Assembly: GCF_000018405.1 (NCBI RefSeq)
Contig: NC_009943.1
Span: forward strand, 2,979,001 to 3,043,000
DNA: 64,000 nucleotides
Direction: 5' to 3'
Origin: Desulfosudis oleivorans Hxd3
GTDB lineage: Bacteria > Desulfobacterota > Desulfobacteria > Desulfobacterales > Desulfosudaceae
Part shown: positions 48,448 to 56,320 of the stretch, piece by piece
Layout: every line of letters starts with the position of its first letter
How positions within the stretch are numbered: position 1 is the stretch's first letter
The notes under the pieces: model-generated
What the model saw: the letters and a program-made list of their open reading frames with translations, nothing else
What the model was told of the DNA's origin: nothing
The model's database searches: none
Position numbers and translations under genes: made by a program

Positions 48448-49182
48448 TCACACCTTGTGTTCCTTCACGTGCGGAATAATCCGGGCGCGCACCATTTCAG
48501 CGGTCTGTTCATCAGAAAGGTCGGCAAATTCGGCATAGGGAATCTCATCCAGAATAGTGACCTGAATTTTATGCCAGCCGTGAAAGTTCATGCTTTTTTT
48601 GGGCAGCGCGTGAGTGGTGCCGTTGATGGCGATGGGCAGAATGGGTTTTTTCAGCTTTTTGGCCAGGTGAAACGCCCCGGGCTTGAAGGCTTTCACCTGC
48701 CCGTCCCAGGAGCGGGTGCCTTCGGGAAAGAAAAACACGGAACTTCCCTGGTTCAAGGCTTTTTCCGCGTCCGCCAGCATTTGCAGAATGCTCTCCTTGT
48801 CCCCGCGCCGAAGCCGGATGTAACGGTTTAAGGTCATGTTCCAGCCGATAAACGGCACTTTAAACATCTCGATTTTGGACACCCACTTATAATGGAAGAA
48901 CAGGGTAAAGCAGACCAGAATGTCCAGCTGGGACTGGTGGTTGGACACAATCACCCGGCTTCCCTTGCGCGGAATTTTTTCGCGCCCGGAAACCGTCACC
49001 GACCAGGCCGGCATCACCCAGATGTAAAGCGACCCCCACAGGCAGGTGAACCAGTGCAGGATCACCAGCCGCCGGTCAAACAGCACGGTCACCAGCCAGA
49101 TGGCCAGGGCCACAAAATAGAGAATGGCGCAGGTAACACCGATAAACGCGATAAACAACCAGGAAATGGTACGGTTAAACAT
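48448..49182 (-). CDS. plsC: 1-acyl-sn-glycerol-3-phosphate acyltransferase (PlsC-like)
   Basis: A 244-residue membrane enzyme. After an N-terminal helix, IVSNHQSQLDILV gives the HX4D catalytic motif, FFFPEGTRS is the glycerol-phosphate site, and KPILPIAINGT is the third family block. It acylates lysophosphatidate in phospholipid synthesis. GGGAGG lies upstream of ATG 49182. Paralogue choice (PlsC versus other acyltransferases) is not decidable from this alone. Confidence 0.88.
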   Translation of the reverse strand: MFNRTISWLFIAFIGVTCAILYFVALAIWLVTVLFDRRLVILHWFTCLWGSLYIWVMPAWSVTVSGREKIPRKGSRVIVSNHQSQLDILVCFTLFFHYKWVSKIEMFKVPFIGWNMTLNRYIRLRRGDKESILQMLADAEKALNQGSSVFFFPEGTRSWDGQVKAFKPGAFHLAKKLKKPILPIAINGTTHALPKKSMNFHGWHKIQVTILDEIPYAEFADLSDEQTAEMVRARIIPHVKEHKV

Positions 49183-49255
49183 ATTTTCCTCCCTGACGGC
49201 TTCACTGTTTGATAATTGCCGCTTTTACAAGCCTGTTCTTGACCTTGCTCCCCGC

Positions 49256-50398
49256 CTACTGCCTGCCCAGCAGCTCATTGGCGATCACGATTCTCTGAAT
49301 CTGGTTGGTGCCTTCATAAATGGTGGTGATTCGGGCGTCCCGGTAAAACCGCTCCACCGGATACTCCTTGATATAGCCGTAGCCGCCGTGAATCTGAATG
49401 GCCTGGCCGGTGACCCGCTGGGCCATCTCCGAGGCATAACACTTGGCCATGGAGGCCGCTGCCGTGCAGTTCTCCCCGTGCTCCTTGACGGCGGCGGCAT
49501 TAAGTACCAGCAGTCGGGCCGCCTCCACATCCATGGCCATGTCCGCGATCATCCAGCGAAGCCCCTGAAAACCGGACAGGTTCTGCCCGAACTGCTTTCT
49601 GTTTCTGCTGTATCTGATGGACTCGTCCAGGGCCGCCTGAGCAATACCCAGGGACAGGGAGGCAATGCCGATGCGGCCGGCATCCAGGCCGGACATGGCG
49701 ATTTTAAACCCCTCCCCTTCTGAGCCCAGCATGCGCGATGCCGGCACCCGGCAGTCGTTAAACAGCAGGTCCACCGTGTCCGACGCGCACTGGCCCATCT
49801 TGTCTTCGATTCTTCCCACGGAAAACCCGGCAAAATCATGGGTCACCAGAAAGGCGCTGATACCCCGGCTCCCTTTTTCAGCGGTCCGGGCCAGCAGAAT
49901 CACCACCCCGCCGTTTTTCCCGCTGGTGATAAACCGCTTGGTGCCGTTGATAATATAATGATCCCCATCCCTCACCGCCGTGCAGGTCATGGCCTGGGGA
50001 TCAGACCCGGCCTCGGGTTCGGTCAGGGCAAACGCGCCGATAAACGCTCCGGCGGCCATGGGCCGCAAAAATTCTTCTTTTTGTTCTTCGGTACCGTATT
50101 TTTCAATGCTGCCGCAGCAGATGGAGTTGTGCACCGACATGATCACCGCGGTGGAGGCGCAGGCACAGGCAATCTCGGACAGGGCCAGGGAATAGGCCAC
50201 GGTGCCGGCGTTTTCGCCCCCGTATTTTTCAGACACCAGCATGCCCAGAAACCCCAGGTCCCCCATCTTCTTTAAACTGTCCGCCGGATATTCATGGGTC
50301 CGGTCCCGCTCGGCCGCCAGGGGCGCCAGCTCTTTTGCGGCAAACTCCCGGGCCATTTTCTGAATCATCAACTGCTCTTTGGTCAATTCAAACGCCAT
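49256..50398 (-). CDS. Acyl-CoA dehydrogenase
   Basis: A 380-residue flavoenzyme. ALTEPEAGSDPQAM is the FAD-linked loop, FITSGKNGGVV follows, GFQGLRWMIADMA occupies the mid-region, and AIQIHGGYGYIKEYPVERFYRDARI (split) is the C-terminal signature. The Glu of RDARI-type motifs (YEGTNQIQ) is consistent with short- or butyryl-type enzymes. It oxidises acyl-CoA using ETF as acceptor. Exact chain length is not readable. It starts at ATG 50398 with GGGAG. Confidence 0.93.
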   Translation of the reverse strand: MAFELTKEQLMIQKMAREFAAKELAPLAAERDRTHEYPADSLKKMGDLGFLGMLVSEKYGGENAGTVAYSLALSEIACACASTAVIMSVHNSICCGSIEKYGTEEQKEEFLRPMAAGAFIGAFALTEPEAGSDPQAMTCTAVRDGDHYIINGTKRFITSGKNGGVVILLARTAEKGSRGISAFLVTHDFAGFSVGRIEDKMGQCASDTVDLLFNDCRVPASRMLGSEGEGFKIAMSGLDAGRIGIASLSLGIAQAALDESIRYSRNRKQFGQNLSGFQGLRWMIADMAMDVEAARLLVLNAAAVKEHGENCTAAASMAKCYASEMAQRVTGQAIQIHGGYGYIKEYPVERFYRDARITTIYEGTNQIQRIVIANELLGRQ

Positions 50399-51032
50399 AT
50401 CGCCACTCCCATCCGGGCCAGACCATCGGTTCGGCCCCGCTATAAATTTTATCCGTTATAACCTGTCTTTACGGAAAAACAAAGCCCTTTGCCACCCTTC
50501 GCCTCACCCGTGCTCGTGATCATGCTTGCCGCTCACACATGGCCATCGGAGTCGGGATCGGGATCGAAATCGACACCCCGGCACAAAATAGGACGGTTAC
50601 CATCCTATTTGACATCAAACCTTTGCCGTCACTATAGCCCGTATATTTCATAAAATTTTTCGGTATAAAATTGGCGTAAAATGCATCTCGCCGTTCATGA
50701 GAGTCTGTATTTTCAAAACGCATGAGTTTTATCACAGCAATTTGTTCTTTATCCAAATATTCATCTGTGTCGAAAAATTTCATGAAATATAAGGGGGTAA
50801 TATATTGACTATGCCCTCCATAAGATTTAAACTAATTTAGAATTTTGATCGTTCGTGTCGTGCTGATTGTTCGCGTTATGATTTTTCATTTCCCCCATTC
50901 GGCTAATGCAGCCAAAAACTCCGACACCGATCAAATTCTTCTCCTCAATCCAACTGAACCCGAATCCGCCAAACGGCGTATAGGTGTTCGGTATTTACAT
51001 ATTTATACCCCCCCAAACATCAGGAGAAGATC
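50399..51032. other. 634-base gap upstream of AOR: simple repeat, promoter module, partial repeat copy C
   Basis: In order: a GAAAAACAAAGCCCTTTGCC-type module (about 50470-50530) also seen near 54340, a CGGGATCGGGATCGAAATCG simple repeat at 50546-50573, a TTGACA/TATAGC promoter at 50609-50638, repeat copy C at 50638-50797 (right and left ends, lacking most of the interior), and a second candidate promoter at 50805-50833 (TTGACT, 17 bases, TAAACT). No gene is supported. Confidence 0.7.
50609..50638 (+). promoter_or_regulatory. Sigma-70-type promoter upstream of AOR
   Basis: TTGACA at 50609-50614, an 18-base spacer and TATAGC at 50633-50638. The -35 box and spacer text (ATCAAACC, GCCGTC) closely match promoters at 54578 and 56034. 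Confidence 0.65.
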
Positions 51033-52760
51033 ATGGCAAAAATATTAAGGATTAACACTAAAAATAAGACCGCGACGTTTGAAACCCCTTCGGATGAATA
51101 CAAAAATCTCGGGGGACGCGCCCTTACATCGAAAATAGTCCTTCGCGAAGTTCCGGGCACCTGCCATCCTTTAAGCCGTGATAACAAGCTGATCTTTGCA
51201 CCGGGCATGCTCACCGGTACGCCTGCAGCCAATTCCGGCCGAATGTCCGTGGGGGCCAAATCACCTCTCACCGGTGGGATCAAGGAAAGCAACACAGGTG
51301 GTATTATGTCGCAAAAACTGGCCCGTCTGGGTATTCAGGCTATTATCCTTGAAGACAAGCCGGATGATGATGCCTACTCCATCATTGTGATCACCAAGGA
51401 TTCCGTGGAATTTCTTCCGGCGAATGAATACCTCGGGGTGCTCAACGGAGACATGATGCCCAGACTCTGGGAACGTTTCGGAAAACACGTGGGTGTGGCC
51501 AGCATCGGCCCGGCCGGTGAACAACGGTTGACCAGTGCATCCATTCAATTCGCCGATCCCAAAGGCCATGCCGGTCGTGCCGCAGGACGCGGCGGTCTGG
51601 GGGCGGTCATGGGATCAAAGAAAATTAAAGCCATTGTGGTAAATGACACGGACACGGACCGTCCGTCCCTCCACGATCCGGAAGCCTTTAAAACCGCCAA
51701 CAAAAAATGGGGGGAACTTTTGACGGGCCACCCGGTGTCCGGTAACGGGCTTCCAGCATACGGCACCGCCGTTCTGGTCAATATCATCAATGAAGCCGGG
51801 GCGCTTCCCACCAAGAACTTCCGTAGCGGCCGTTTTGATCATGCCCAGGACATCAGCGGTGAAACCCTGTCCGCAAACATCGAAAAACGAGGGGGTATCG
51901 TGTCCGAGGGCTGCCATCCGGGTTGCGTGATCAAATGCTCACAATGCTATCATGACAAAGACGGCAACTTTCTAACATCCGGCTTTGAATACGAAACCAT
52001 CTGGGCCTTTGGCGCCCACTGCCTGATCAAGGACCTGGACGACATCGCCATGCTGGACAGGCTGTGTGACGATTTCGGTCTCGATACCATTGAAACCGGT
52101 GTCACCATGGGTATTGCCATGGAAGGGGGACTGATCCCCTGGGGTGACGGCAAGGCCGCCATCGAACTTTTGAAAAAGGTTGGTACCGGTGAACCGATGG
52201 GCAAAATCATTGGAAACGGAGCGGCATTCACAGGCCAGGCCCTGGGTGTTGACAGGATTCCTGTGGTTAAACGCCAGGCCCTCCCCGCCTACGACCCCAG
52301 AGCCGTGAAAGCCGTGGGTGTCACTTATGCCACATCACCCATGGGAGCGGACCATACAGCCGGTTACGGGGTCTGCCAGAACATTCTTCACGTGGGCGGG
52401 ACCATCGACCCCTTGAAAAAAGAATTCAATGTGGGCATATCCAAAGATCTTCAGGTTGCCACGGCAGCCATTGATGCGGCAGGTCTCTGTCTATTTGTGG
52501 CCTTCCCCGTTCTGGATGATGCCACAGGCCTGCAACTGATCGTGGATATGCTCAACGCCCAGTCCGGTCTGTCGCTGACCACCGACGATGTTGTGGCATT
52601 AGGCATTTCTATTTTAAAAGATGAGCATGAATTCAACCGGCTGGCCGGATTCACCCAAAAAGACGACCGCCTTCCGGATATGTTCAAGGAGACCTTTCCG
52701 CCGCACAACACCACCTGGGATTTCACGGATGCGGAACTTCAGGAGGCCAAGACCTTCTAG
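51033..52760 (+). CDS. Aldehyde:ferredoxin oxidoreductase (tungsten-type)
   Basis: A 575-residue protein, near the family length of about 600. GGRALTSKIV, FAPGMLTGTPAANSGRMSV, RGGLGAVMGSKKIKAIVV and GHAGRAAGRGGLG are the pterin-binding blocks; GCHPGCVIKCSQC is the Fe-S cysteine motif, and AAGLCLF near the C-terminus provides another Cys. It oxidises aldehydes to acids with ferredoxin, using a tungsten bis-pterin cofactor and one 4Fe-4S cluster. AGGAGA lies upstream. The two MoaD/ThiS-like genes and a ThiF-like E1 follow, as in many AOR operons. Substrate unknown. Confidence 0.93.
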   Translation: MAKILRINTKNKTATFETPSDEYKNLGGRALTSKIVLREVPGTCHPLSRDNKLIFAPGMLTGTPAANSGRMSVGAKSPLTGGIKESNTGGIMSQKLARLGIQAIILEDKPDDDAYSIIVITKDSVEFLPANEYLGVLNGDMMPRLWERFGKHVGVASIGPAGEQRLTSASIQFADPKGHAGRAAGRGGLGAVMGSKKIKAIVVNDTDTDRPSLHDPEAFKTANKKWGELLTGHPVSGNGLPAYGTAVLVNIINEAGALPTKNFRSGRFDHAQDISGETLSANIEKRGGIVSEGCHPGCVIKCSQCYHDKDGNFLTSGFEYETIWAFGAHCLIKDLDDIAMLDRLCDDFGLDTIETGVTMGIAMEGGLIPWGDGKAAIELLKKVGTGEPMGKIIGNGAAFTGQALGVDRIPVVKRQALPAYDPRAVKAVGVTYATSPMGADHTAGYGVCQNILHVGGTIDPLKKEFNVGISKDLQVATAAIDAAGLCLFVAFPVLDDATGLQLIVDMLNAQSGLSLTTDDVVALGISILKDEHEFNRLAGFTQKDDRLPDMFKETFPPHNTTWDFTDAELQEAKTF

Positions 52761-52806
52761 CCCGGACATTTCATGAAAAATACGGGCTAGCCCGAAGGGT
52801 GAGATA
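52761..52806. repeat. Minimal copy of the inverted-end repeat directly after the AOR stop codon
   Basis: CCCGGACATTTCATGAAAAA followed by TACGGG, then the CCCGAAGGGTGAG text of the repeat interior. It begins at the base after the TAG stop. Confidence 0.7.
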
Positions 52807-52949
52807 TACGGGCAAAAAAGTCGTTGATGACAACAACACATTCATGATGATGGGCACGCAAGCTTAGCCCATTCTACGGCTTCTGCATGTCGGGCGGTAG
52901 GATGGTAAAGACAATGCCGTGCCCATCATGTTTAATGTCAGGATTTATC

Positions 52950-53243
52950 ATGGGTGCGATTCTTTTCAACGCGTTTTCATTTCTTCAAAAAAAACTGAGA
53001 GAAAAAAACATCCCCTACAGCAATGTGACCATTCCTTTTCAGGAAGGCCAACGGATCTCCGACATTCTCGAAATCATGGAGATTCATCCAGATGAGATTG
53101 AAGGGGTGTTCGTCAACGGAAAAATCGCCCCTAAAGAGACGCCGCTTAGTGACGGGGACAGGATCGGCGCTTTCCCTCCCGGGACCCCCGGCCCTTACAG
53201 ACTGCTTTTGGGAATCGTGACAAAGGGAGACCATGAAGATTGA
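52950..53243 (+). CDS. MoaD/ThiS-like beta-grasp protein without C-terminal Gly-Gly
   Basis: A 97-residue protein from ATG 52950, which has AGGA upstream. GQRISDILEIMEIHPDEIEGVFVNGKIAP and DGDRIGAFPPGTPGP (split) are the ubiquitin-like fold blocks of MoaD/ThiS proteins. Instead of ending with Gly-Gly after GAFPP, the chain continues for about 20 residues to GDHED. It may need processing or may have a non-carrier role. It overlaps the next gene by eleven bases and lies downstream of AOR. Confidence 0.75.
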   Translation: MGAILFNAFSFLQKKLREKNIPYSNVTIPFQEGQRISDILEIMEIHPDEIEGVFVNGKIAPKETPLSDGDRIGAFPPGTPGPYRLLLGIVTKGDHED

Positions 53244-53472
53244 AATCAGGCTTTTCGCCTCTCTTGCACCCTACGGGAAGACCCCTTTGATTTCACCCGA
53301 AGGCATGATGGAATGTAAGCCCCCGACCACGGTGGCCGATCTGGTTGAGGCTCTGGCCGTTCCACAAGACGAGATCAAGCTGGTATTTTTAAACGGGAAG
53401 CACGCAGGCCTGGATGCGGCTGTTAAAGAGGGGGACCGGATCGGCCTCTTTCCACCGGTCGGAGGCGGATAA
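53233..53472 (+). CDS. MoaD/ThiS-like sulfur-carrier protein
   Basis: A 79-residue protein starting MKIEIRLFASLAPYG, with DRIGLFPPVGGG at the end, that is, a C-terminal Gly-Gly that can be adenylated by an E1 enzyme and thiocarboxylated. In molybdo- or tungstopterin synthesis MoaD delivers sulfur to precursor Z. GGGAG is upstream. The adjacent ThiF/MoeB-like gene starts one base before its stop (TAATG). Confidence 0.85.
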   Translation: MKIEIRLFASLAPYGKTPLISPEGMMECKPPTTVADLVEALAVPQDEIKLVFLNGKHAGLDAAVKEGDRIGLFPPVGGG

Positions 53473-54329
53473 TGACACCTGTCAAAACACTTATCGAGAA
53501 TAAATCGTTTCAAAAAGAAGATCACAGGGGCTGCCGTGTCACATGCATCCGGGAATCGGATCTCCTGGAAATATCAATATCCCATGGCCTTTCCATGCGG
53601 GAGGTGACCATCACATGCATGGTACAGGGCGTCACCCCCTTGCGTTACCTCCGCAACGCACCGTCCATCAACCCCAATGAACAGATCACCCTGGCCCGCT
53701 CCTGTGTATCCGTGGCCGGCGCCGGAGGCCTGGGAGGCCATGTCATCACCCTTCTTGCACGTCTTGGTATCGGAGAAATCAGGGTATTTGATCCCGACGA
53801 TTTTGATGAGACCAATATGAACCGGCAGACATTCTGCACCACAGAGACCCTGGGAAAAAATAAAGCCCTTGCCGCTGCCGCAGCATGCCGGGCCATAAAT
53901 CCGGCCGTGGATGTGAACCCACACCCCACGGCTGTAAAATCACCTGACCACATCTCACAGATGACCGGGTCCCAGGTCATCATCGATGCCTTAGACAATG
54001 CCCGGGACCGGCATGCGCTTGCCGATATCGCCCGATCATTGGACATTCCGATGATTCACGGCGCCGTGGCCGGTTTTGAAGGACGGGTCATGACCGTCCT
54101 TCCCGAAAACACATCGTTTGCACACCTGTTCCCACCTGAACAAAACGCATCCCCCCAACCTGTCTTTGCAGAACAGGTTCTGGGAACCCCTGCACTTTCA
54201 CCTGCCTTTATTGCCCCGCTTCAAGTCATGGCTGCATTGCACATCCTGCTGAAACGGGACACCACACTGACTGACCAACTGATCCATGCGGATCTTCAAA
54301 CACCGTCCCTAAACATATTCACCTTTTAA
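53472..54329 (+). CDS. ThiF/MoeB/HesA-family E1-like adenylyltransferase
   Basis: A 285-residue protein with the nucleotide-binding VAGAGGLGGHVITLLARLGIGEI (split), FDPDDFDETNMNRQTF and ALDNARDRHALADIA. The first about 75 residues form an extra N-terminal region not seen in short MoeB proteins. The zinc-binding CxxC pairs of MoeB are not apparent. It should activate the C-terminal Gly-Gly of the preceding protein for tungsten cofactor assembly; that is by analogy. The start overlaps the preceding stop. Confidence 0.85.
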   Translation: MTPVKTLIENKSFQKEDHRGCRVTCIRESDLLEISISHGLSMREVTITCMVQGVTPLRYLRNAPSINPNEQITLARSCVSVAGAGGLGGHVITLLARLGIGEIRVFDPDDFDETNMNRQTFCTTETLGKNKALAAAAACRAINPAVDVNPHPTAVKSPDHISQMTGSQVIIDALDNARDRHALADIARSLDIPMIHGAVAGFEGRVMTVLPENTSFAHLFPPEQNASPQPVFAEQVLGTPALSPAFIAPLQVMAALHILLKRDTTLTDQLIHADLQTPSLNIFTF

Positions 54330-54441
54330 CCCGTCTTTGCCGAAAAAACAAAACCCTTTCCCACCCTCCGCTATACTCGTGCTCGTGCTCGTGCTCGTGC
54401 ACGTACCCGCCTCCCCTCTCCCGCCCCTGTGCGCCCCCTCG

Positions 54442-54636
54442 CAATTTGCGCAATTCCGGTGCGCCGCTCCCACAAAGAAAATTTAACCGCACACTCCCGG
54501 GAGCGCCGCACCCCAGTGCGGCATGGACGTTTTTTTTGTCATGAAACCGGCATGCAGACGAAAATCTACTCATGTACTTGACATCAGGCCGTTTCTGTCG
54601 CTATAGTGCCGATAATTGTAAAAAGCAGTGTCAACC
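54442..54636. repeat. Direct repeat R1 upstream of lipoprotein gene
   Basis: Shares long blocks with 55854-56092 (R2): AATTTGCGCAATTCC, GGAGCGCCGCACCCCAGTGC, and TTGACATCAGGCCGTTTC near the right end. The pair flanks the lipoprotein gene in the same orientation. Confidence 0.8.
54578..54607 (+). promoter_or_regulatory. Sigma-70-type promoter of lipoprotein gene
   Basis: TTGACA at 54578-54583, 18-base spacer, TATAGT at 54602-54607. Nearly identical to the promoters at 56034 and 50609. Confidence 0.7.
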
Positions 54637-54722
54637 ACCAAAAAGGCGTTTAAATATCATTACTCTCGTAATCCTGTTCTCGGACTTTGTCTACTTCGGT
54701 GTAACCGAAAGTGAGGAGAAAC

Positions 54723-55718
54723 ATGAAAATTCTGGCAAAAAAATTCATGCGTTATGTGCTGGTTGGTTTTAGCTTGATACTGCTGACGGGTTGTGTGCAA
54801 GAAGAAACTGTCCAGCCGGTTGCTCGGCAACCCATTGATCCCATCCGTGACATTTATGTCAAGCTAACCAACAACTCCTTTAATGACCGGTCCCTCAACC
54901 TGGAAGCCAAGAATCTCATTCACGCGAAACTGGAAAAAATAAAAAGCAATTATGAGGATCCCTGGTTTTCCGCCTATATTGAATCGGGCCTGCAACAACA
55001 TATCAAAAGAAACCAACTTTTTACGCTTCAGCCTGCTTACAACGGCATGTATGATCTCCAGTACCAGGTGCACGCCATCCAGTCTTCACCGCAGCACATA
55101 AAGGTATTGATCAATATTATTGATCCCAAGAACGGGTACATCTTTTATTCAGATCATGAGGAATACCCCCTGGTTGATTTTGATGTTGATAAATACAACA
55201 ACTTCAAAGCCTTATATGATGACAGGCTGGAGCAGCAATTTCTGGCATCCAAAAATGCCCAGATTGTCTTCAAAGCTGATGGCAAGGGGGGGACTTTTAA
55301 GGAGAAAAACCAAAATATTTTTGTGGTAAACGCTTGGAATGCTTACAATGTGGAAGTGGATACCGGTTATGGAGGGTATTATCCTACCGATATGACGCTT
55401 ACGATAAACCGTAAAAAATTTGAGCTCGGTAAAGACAAGATCTTTTATGAAGGCGGTTTTGCCCCCGGTAAAATAATCTGTGAAGCCTCGTTCCGGGGCG
55501 CCCGATGGGACAATGTGGCCAAACAGGAGATGATCGTTACCGACACCTTTATTAAACGCTTTGTGCTGGACGCTAAGGAAAAAGAGAAACTGCAGGTAAA
55601 TATCGCATACCATTTTGATGGACGTCAGCAGAATATTACTGTCGAGGTAAGTGTATTAAAAACTGTTATACAGCAGGGCATTAAAGGGGAGCAGTATGAG
55701 GTTATCCAGCAGTTCTGA
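54723..55718 (+). CDS. Predicted lipoprotein of unknown function
   Basis: A 331-residue protein. The signal peptide ends in lipobox LLTGC with Cys24 as the lipidated residue; AGGAGAAAC lies upstream of ATG 54723. The rest is soluble and rich in Asn, Lys, Tyr and Phe, with a C-terminal half of beta strands. I recognise no domain. The gene is AT-richer than the housekeeping genes, sits between direct repeats R1 and R2 and has its own promoter, all signs of a mobile or accessory module. Confidence 0.65.
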   Translation: MKILAKKFMRYVLVGFSLILLTGCVQEETVQPVARQPIDPIRDIYVKLTNNSFNDRSLNLEAKNLIHAKLEKIKSNYEDPWFSAYIESGLQQHIKRNQLFTLQPAYNGMYDLQYQVHAIQSSPQHIKVLINIIDPKNGYIFYSDHEEYPLVDFDVDKYNNFKALYDDRLEQQFLASKNAQIVFKADGKGGTFKEKNQNIFVVNAWNAYNVEVDTGYGGYYPTDMTLTINRKKFELGKDKIFYEGGFAPGKIICEASFRGARWDNVAKQEMIVTDTFIKRFVLDAKEKEKLQVNIAYHFDGRQQNITVEVSVLKTVIQQGIKGEQYEVIQQF

Positions 55719-55755
55719 TTATATGTACTTCCCGGACACTTCCTGCAGAACATAA

Positions 55756-55793
55756 AACGCCGCCCCGGCCCCTTAAAAAAGCCGGGGGGCGTT
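55756..55793 (+). terminator. Terminator-like hairpin after lipoprotein gene
   Basis: A near-perfect stem of about 12 bases (ACGCCGCCCCGGC with GCCGGGGGGCGT) around an A-rich loop, 38 bases after the stop codon. It lacks a T-run, so Rho-independent termination is only possible. Confidence 0.4.
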
Positions 55794-55853
55794 CGGTTGT
55801 CCTCATTCATAATCTGACTCGTGTACCCCCCTTCCCCCCCTGTATTCCCCTTC

Positions 55854-56092
55854 ACAATTTGCGCAATTCCCTTGCGCCGCTCCCACAAAAAAAACAACCG
55901 CACACACCCGGGAGCGCCGCACCCCAGTGCGGCAAAACAACGACCGGCCCTGCACGTCAAAAAACTTTCATGCCACCGGCATGGGCGCTTTTTTTCATGA
56001 ACCCGGTATGCATGCGCGAGACTGCCCATATGCTTGACATCAGGCCGTTTCCGTCGTTATAGTACCGGCATCGTGGAAAAAGCGGAGTGACC
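55854..56092. repeat. Direct repeat R2 upstream of kinase gene
   Basis: Homologous to R1 (54442-54636), with extra bases in the middle. It carries the GCCGCACCCCAGTGCGGC hairpin at 55915-55932 and the promoter at 56034. Confidence 0.8.
56034..56063 (+). promoter_or_regulatory. Sigma-70-type promoter of kinase gene
   Basis: TTGACA at 56034-56039, an 18-base spacer and TATAGT at 56058-56063. It lies about 260 bases before the kinase start, so a long leader or further control region is implied. Confidence 0.65.
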
Positions 56093-56320
56093 CGCGCAGG
56101 AGAGGGAGATAAATATCAGTGCCCATAAAATTTTCAGAATCACGTGCATCTGTTCATGCCGGTCTTTTGGACGGGTGATATCAAGCAAGAAGGCTGAATA
56201 ACACCCCTAAGACGGTTGCCATACTGTAAGGTCCGCAGCCCATCACCATATCGGAAGCCGGACTGACGTACTGTAATAGGCACTTCGGCAGTATAATTTT
56301 GTTAGCGAGAAGATACTACT

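Larger units (their letters stand above)
54330..54722. other. Repeat-rich gap of 393 bases with promoter
   Basis: From left: a module (GCCGAAAAAACAAAACCC) matching about 50470, a CTCGTG tandem hexamer at 54374-54397, the direct repeat R1 (54442-54636), a GCCGCACCCCAGTGCGGC hairpin at 54505-54522, and the promoter at 54578-54607. No gene is seen. Confidence 0.75.
55719..56320. other. 602-base gap with terminator-like hairpin, direct repeat R2 and promoter
   Basis: 55756-55793 is a GC-rich hairpin (ACGCCGCCCCGGC pairs with GCCGGGGGGCGT) without a T-run. R2 (55854-56092) and a promoter (56034-56063) follow. The stretch 56095-56320 is otherwise featureless; a 19-codon open frame from GTG near 56119 is too weak to call. 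Confidence 0.65.

Noticed and set aside
56095-56320. Short peptide gene from GTG near 56119
   Set aside because: Only 19 codons, no conserved feature and a poorly spaced ribosome site.
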